Assembly (NCBI GenBank): GCA_017390125.1 | Contig: JAFPCT010000017.1 | Location: 1-9,424 of the forward strand | Reading direction: 5' to 3' | Length of the DNA: 9,424 bases | Source of the DNA: Treponema sp. | GTDB lineage: Bacteria > Spirochaetota > Spirochaetia > Treponematales > Treponemataceae | Shown here: positions 7,091 to 9,424 of the stretch, in pieces | How positions within the stretch are numbered: the first letter of the stretch is position 1 | How the letters are laid out: the number at the start of each line of letters is the position of its first letter | Notes under the pieces: model-generated | Database searches by the model: none | What the model was told of the DNA's origin: nothing | The model's input: the letters and a program-made list of their open reading frames with translations, nothing else | Program-made: the position numbers and the translations under genes

Positions 7091-7810
7091 TCATGCAGCA
7101 AGAATTTCAAGAATTCCCAGAACAACAGCAGCACTTGCTTCTGCGGCAGTCTTTTCGTTGAAATTATATGTTGTCTCTGCACTTGCATCTGCATTGTCTG
7201 AAACACAGCGCAAAATAAGGAACGGAATCTGGCTCATGTAGCAGGCATGGGCAATTGCAGCCCCTTCCATTTCAACGCAGGCAGGAGCACAATTTGCCTC
7301 AATCTTTGCTTTAAGAGCAGCAGCTGCAATGAACTGGTCGCCGGAAGCAACCCGCCCTGTAATAATCTTGTGTTCCTTTGCCCCGCTGCTTGCTGCAAAA
7401 GCCTTCAATGCGGCATCAACAAGAGTTTTGTCAGCAGGGAATTCACTTACTTTCATCTGGGGAATTTGAGTCACCTTGTAGCCCCACAGGCTTGCATCAA
7501 CGTCATGGTAAACAGCGTCAGTAGAAGCAACCATATCAAAAACTTTCAGTTCCTTTGCCATTGCACCGGCAATTCCTGAATTGATTACTGCATCAACACC
7601 GTACTGCAGGATGAGCCGCTGAGCGCACAAAGCAGCATTTACTTTTCCCACACCGCTTTTTACTACAACAACATTCATTCCTTTCAGCGAGCCTTCATAA
7701 AAAACAAGGCTTCCGTTCTCAGACTGCTTTACGCCGCCATTTTTTGCCATTTCATCTTTTAGAATGGAAACTTCAACTTCCATTGCACCTATAATTCCGA
7801 TTTTACGCAT
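7091..7810 (-). CDS. mtnN: 5'-methylthioadenosine/S-adenosylhomocysteine nucleosidase
   Basis: MTAN cleaves adenine from 5'-methylthioadenosine, S-adenosylhomocysteine and 5'-deoxyadenosine, removing inhibitory products of SAM-using enzymes and feeding purine and methionine salvage. The 239-residue protein is full length and cytoplasmic. It starts with MRKIGIIGAMEVEV, where E13 aligns with E. coli E12. It also has KSGVGKVNAA (51-60), the phosphorylase-fold INSGIAGAM (76-84), VASGDQF (154-160), VEMEGAAIAH (179-188) with catalytic E182, and RCVSDNAD (201-208) with the general acid D205. All expected catalytic residues are present. Its ATG overlaps the lspA stop by 8 nt (ATGCGTAA), with AAGGAAGG eight bases upstream. 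Adenine released here could be salvaged, but I see no luxS or methionine-cycle gene beside it. Confidence 0.97.
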   Translation of the reverse strand: MRKIGIIGAMEVEVSILKDEMAKNGGVKQSENGSLVFYEGSLKGMNVVVVKSGVGKVNAALCAQRLILQYGVDAVINSGIAGAMAKELKVFDMVASTDAVYHDVDASLWGYKVTQIPQMKVSEFPADKTLVDAALKAFAASSGAKEHKIITGRVASGDQFIAAAALKAKIEANCAPACVEMEGAAIAHACYMSQIPFLILRCVSDNADASAETTYNFNEKTAAEASAAVVLGILEILAA

Positions 7811-8327
7811 TCTTTTTTCCTTCCTTTGAATAAACTAAAATAAATGAAACTATCAGAAGGATTCCGCAGATTACGACTGCCATATCAGCAACATTGAATG
7901 TAGGCCAGCGTTTCAATCCAAAAATTCCATAAAATTTAACGTCGATAAAATCAATTACGCCTTCTGCACGGAAAAAGCGGTCGATGAGATTTCCAAAGCC
8001 ACCGCCGACAATTCCGCAGATAGCCCACCTCTGGAGTTCTGAAAATTCCTTGTTCCGGAAATAAACGGTAATTACAAGAATCATTACTACAAGAGGAACA
8101 AGACCAAAACATAAACGGCGCAGTACAAGCGGAAGTGAATATCCCATGCTGAAAGCAACTCCCTTGTTCGCTACGTGAATGATCTGCAGGAAATCTCCAA
8201 AAAATGAAGCCCCGATTGTCCACGGCTCAATGTATTTTACGATGAGAGCCTTTGTTATCTGATCCGCAATGATTACAAAAAGTGTAAGAGCAAAGGGAAC
8301 AAGCAGTTTTTTATCAAACTTTTCCAT
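7803..8327 (-). CDS. lspA: Lipoprotein signal peptidase (signal peptidase II)
   Basis: LspA is the inner-membrane aspartyl protease that removes the signal peptide from diacylglyceryl-prolipoproteins before the lipobox cysteine. The 174-residue protein has four hydrophobic segments (about 8-28, 65-88, 101-114 and 146-166). It carries the family blocks ADQITK (21-26), NKGVAFS (54-60), GGGFGNLIDR (108-117) with catalytic D116, VIDFIDV (124-130), and FNVADMAV (144-151) with catalytic D148. The frame is open to an ATG at 8369, but that would overlap the Nif3-like gene by 20 nt. The ATG at 8327 has AAGGA six bases before it and gives the usual length and a short positively charged cytoplasmic N terminus, so I chose it. 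Confidence 0.96.
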   Translation of the reverse strand: MEKFDKKLLVPFALTLFVIIADQITKALIVKYIEPWTIGASFFGDFLQIIHVANKGVAFSMGYSLPLVLRRLCFGLVPLVVMILVITVYFRNKEFSELQRWAICGIVGGGFGNLIDRFFRAEGVIDFIDVKFYGIFGLKRWPTFNVADMAVVICGILLIVSFILVYSKEGKKNA

Positions 8328-8333
8328 ATTTTT

Positions 8334-8338
8334 TCCTT
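8334..8338 (-). promoter_or_regulatory. Ribosome binding site that sets the lspA start at 8327
   Basis: The coding strand reads AAGGA, then six A/T bases, then ATG, within the 22-nt gap after the Nif3-like gene. This supports the shorter LspA over the alternative start at 8369. Confidence 0.75.
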
Positions 8339-8349
8339 TTATTTTAATT

Positions 8350-9117
8350 TTATAGGTCAGTTGGAACATCTATAAATACTGTTTCCAATCCTAATTCCTT
8401 CTCAACTTTTTCCCTTACCAGATTAACCCCCACAGTTTCTGTCTGGTAATGTCCGCCGGCAATAAAATTAATTCCGGCTTCTTTTACATAATGATAAAGG
8501 CTGTGCCCAATTTCGCCGGTAATGTATGCGTCCAGATTCTGCTCAACTGCCATGTACACATCATCTGCAGCGCCGCCGGAGATAATTCCGACAGTCCGAA
8601 CTTTATCCTTTCCGAACTTAAGGACTGCCAGAGGCTTTTCCCCCGGTGCAAGAACTTTTTCCGTAAGCTGGTCAACGGAAAGAGGTTCCGGCAGCTCACC
8701 TTTTACTCCAATCGTCATGCCGCGCCATTCACCGAAAGGCTCTGTCTTCTGCAGGCCAATGCGGGAAGCAAGCCCATAGTTGTTTCCGCAGGGATTGTTC
8801 GCATCCAGCGGAATATGACAGGCGTAAAGCGCAAGGTCATTTTTAAGAAAAGGAGCGACACGCTTGTAGTGAACTCCGGTAATAGTTTCGCAGTCGCCCC
8901 AGAACAAGCCGTGATGAACAAAAAGCAGTCCGGCTCCCTGTTGAGCAGCTTTTTCGGCTGTTTCGGCACAGGCGTCTACGGCAAATGCAATTTTTGTTAT
9001 CTGCTTTTTATCAGGGGCAGAATTTTCAATCTGAATTCCATTTCTTGAGACATCAGAGGTATAATCTTCCGGTTTTAAGAAACTTCTGAAATAGGTATCA
9101 AGCTCATTCAACGTCAT
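8350..9117 (-). CDS. Nif3-like dinuclear metal centre protein (YbgI / DUF34 family)
   Basis: This 255-residue protein belongs to the widespread Nif3/YbgI family, which forms toroidal hexamers with a two-metal site. It is often annotated as GTP cyclohydrolase 1 type 2, but the physiological role is not established. The metal ligands known from E. coli YbgI can be placed: HHG with H68 and H69, HIPLDA with D105, and GGHYQTETVG with H223 and E227, four residues apart as in YbgI. ITGEIGHSLYHY (199-210) is the other conserved block. The protein is the short form without the inserted PII-like middle domain of larger homologues. The frame is open to 9321, but the ATG at 9117 has AGGAGG six bases upstream and begins MTLNELDTYF, the typical family start. 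It overlaps the upstream gene by 14 nt. Confidence 0.93.
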   Translation of the reverse strand: MTLNELDTYFRSFLKPEDYTSDVSRNGIQIENSAPDKKQITKIAFAVDACAETAEKAAQQGAGLLFVHHGLFWGDCETITGVHYKRVAPFLKNDLALYACHIPLDANNPCGNNYGLASRIGLQKTEPFGEWRGMTIGVKGELPEPLSVDQLTEKVLAPGEKPLAVLKFGKDKVRTVGIISGGAADDVYMAVEQNLDAYITGEIGHSLYHYVKEAGINFIAGGHYQTETVGVNLVREKVEKELGLETVFIDVPTDL

Positions 9118-9424
9118 TCTGTTCCTCCTGTGCTTCTGGTTTTTCTGCTTCTGCAGGAACTTCCGGCTTTTCCAGCGGAGGGAATGCTTCCATGATTCTG
9201 GCAGCAATTGCATCAACAGAGGCAAAGCCTTTTTCCTTTTCAATTCCGGCTTTTGCAAGAATAACCGGTGCCGTGTACTGAACAAAGCCCAGCCGAGGAG
9301 TCTTGTATTCCTCAAAATCACAAAGATTTAGATGAACTGCAACATTCTCCCGGTTCTTTGCCACAAATTCCGGCAGGGCAATCTGGCTCATCCAGTCGCC
9401 TACAAAGCAAACCGGAGTCTTTTC
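9104..9424 (-). CDS. Unrecognised protein, C-terminal part only (5' end beyond the window)
   Basis: The frame is open through the right edge. An ATG exists at 9391, but eleven sense codons (including TPVCFVGDW) continue upstream to the edge and look like normal coding sequence. The true start is therefore probably outside, and only the last 106 residues are visible. They include VCFVGDW, a stretch VAVHLNLCDFEEYKTPRLGFVQYTAPVI, a helical segment ending in IMEAFPPLEK, and a low-complexity tail of about 25 residues rich in E, P, A and Q. I do not recognise the family and assign no function. Its end overlaps the Nif3-like start by 14 nt, and the ribosome site of that gene lies in its acidic-tail codons, so the two are likely translated from the same message. 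Confidence 0.75.
   Translation of the reverse strand, partial: EKTPVCFVGDWMSQIALPEFVAKNRENVAVHLNLCDFEEYKTPRLGFVQYTAPVILAKAGIEKEKGFASVDAIAARIMEAFPPLEKPEVPAEAEKPEAQEEQNDVE
9124..9129 (-). promoter_or_regulatory. Ribosome binding site that sets the Nif3-like start at 9117
   Basis: AGGAGG on the coding strand lies six bases before the ATG at 9117. It decides against the longer in-frame start at 9321, whose extra 68 residues are basic, unlike the family, and antisense-frame to a clearly coding gene. Confidence 0.85.

Noticed and set aside
8340..8360. TATAAA-like box on the minus strand before lspA
   Set aside because: The region is simply AT-rich and has no matching -35 or TGn element at a suitable distance.
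8328..8369. 14-codon N-terminal extension of LspA
   Set aside because: It overlaps the Nif3-like gene, while AAGGA correctly spaced before 8327 supports the shorter protein.
8449..9048. Plus-strand 199-codon open frame
   Set aside because: It lies wholly antisense to the Nif3-like gene, whose metal ligands and family blocks are intact. The antisense translation has no recognisable domain.
9118..9321. 68-codon N-terminal extension of the Nif3-like protein
   Set aside because: The extension is a basic frame-shadow of the upstream gene, and a strong ribosome site sits just before the ATG at 9117.

Overview
The window is densely coding and looks like bacterial chromosomal DNA of moderate GC. 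The style of the proteins suggests a spirochaete, probably Treponema or a close relative. That is an inference from overall recognition; no rRNA or other decisive marker is present.

Layout: one plus-strand gene, a purine-type NCS2 nucleobase permease (32-1339), converges on a run of eight complete minus-strand genes plus one cut by the right edge. Read in the direction of transcription (right to left) these are: an unrecognised partial gene (9104-9424), a Nif3/YbgI-like dinuclear-metal protein (8350-9117), lspA (7803-8327), mtnN (7091-7810), a duplicated DUF1538 membrane protein (5569-7077), a tandem PII-like protein (4925-5569), birA (3916-4923), an unrecognised 573-residue protein (2170-3891) and a class I SAM methyltransferase (1357-2139). 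Junctions are overlaps of 14, 8 and 1 nt or gaps of 1 to 30 nt, so they can be read as one long operon. A likely intrinsic terminator sits just after the methyltransferase and overlaps the 3' end of the permease gene. A perfect extended -10 box inside a 9-bp inverted repeat, at the end of birA, suggests that the last two genes can also be transcribed separately.

How the genes work together: most are housekeeping. lspA matures lipoproteins, mtnN salvages the methylthioadenosine and S-adenosylhomocysteine left by SAM-dependent reactions (a methyltransferase lies further down the same run), and birA biotinylates carboxylase or decarboxylase carriers. The least understood part is the DUF1538/PII pair. 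It consists of a membrane protein made of two homologous halves and a soluble protein made of two homologous PII-like halves, translationally coupled through TAATG. This looks like a membrane carrier with its own dedicated signal-sensing regulator, with unknown substrate and ligand. There is no stretch over 300 bases without a gene; I saw no tRNA, rRNA, CRISPR array, insertion sequence or phage gene.
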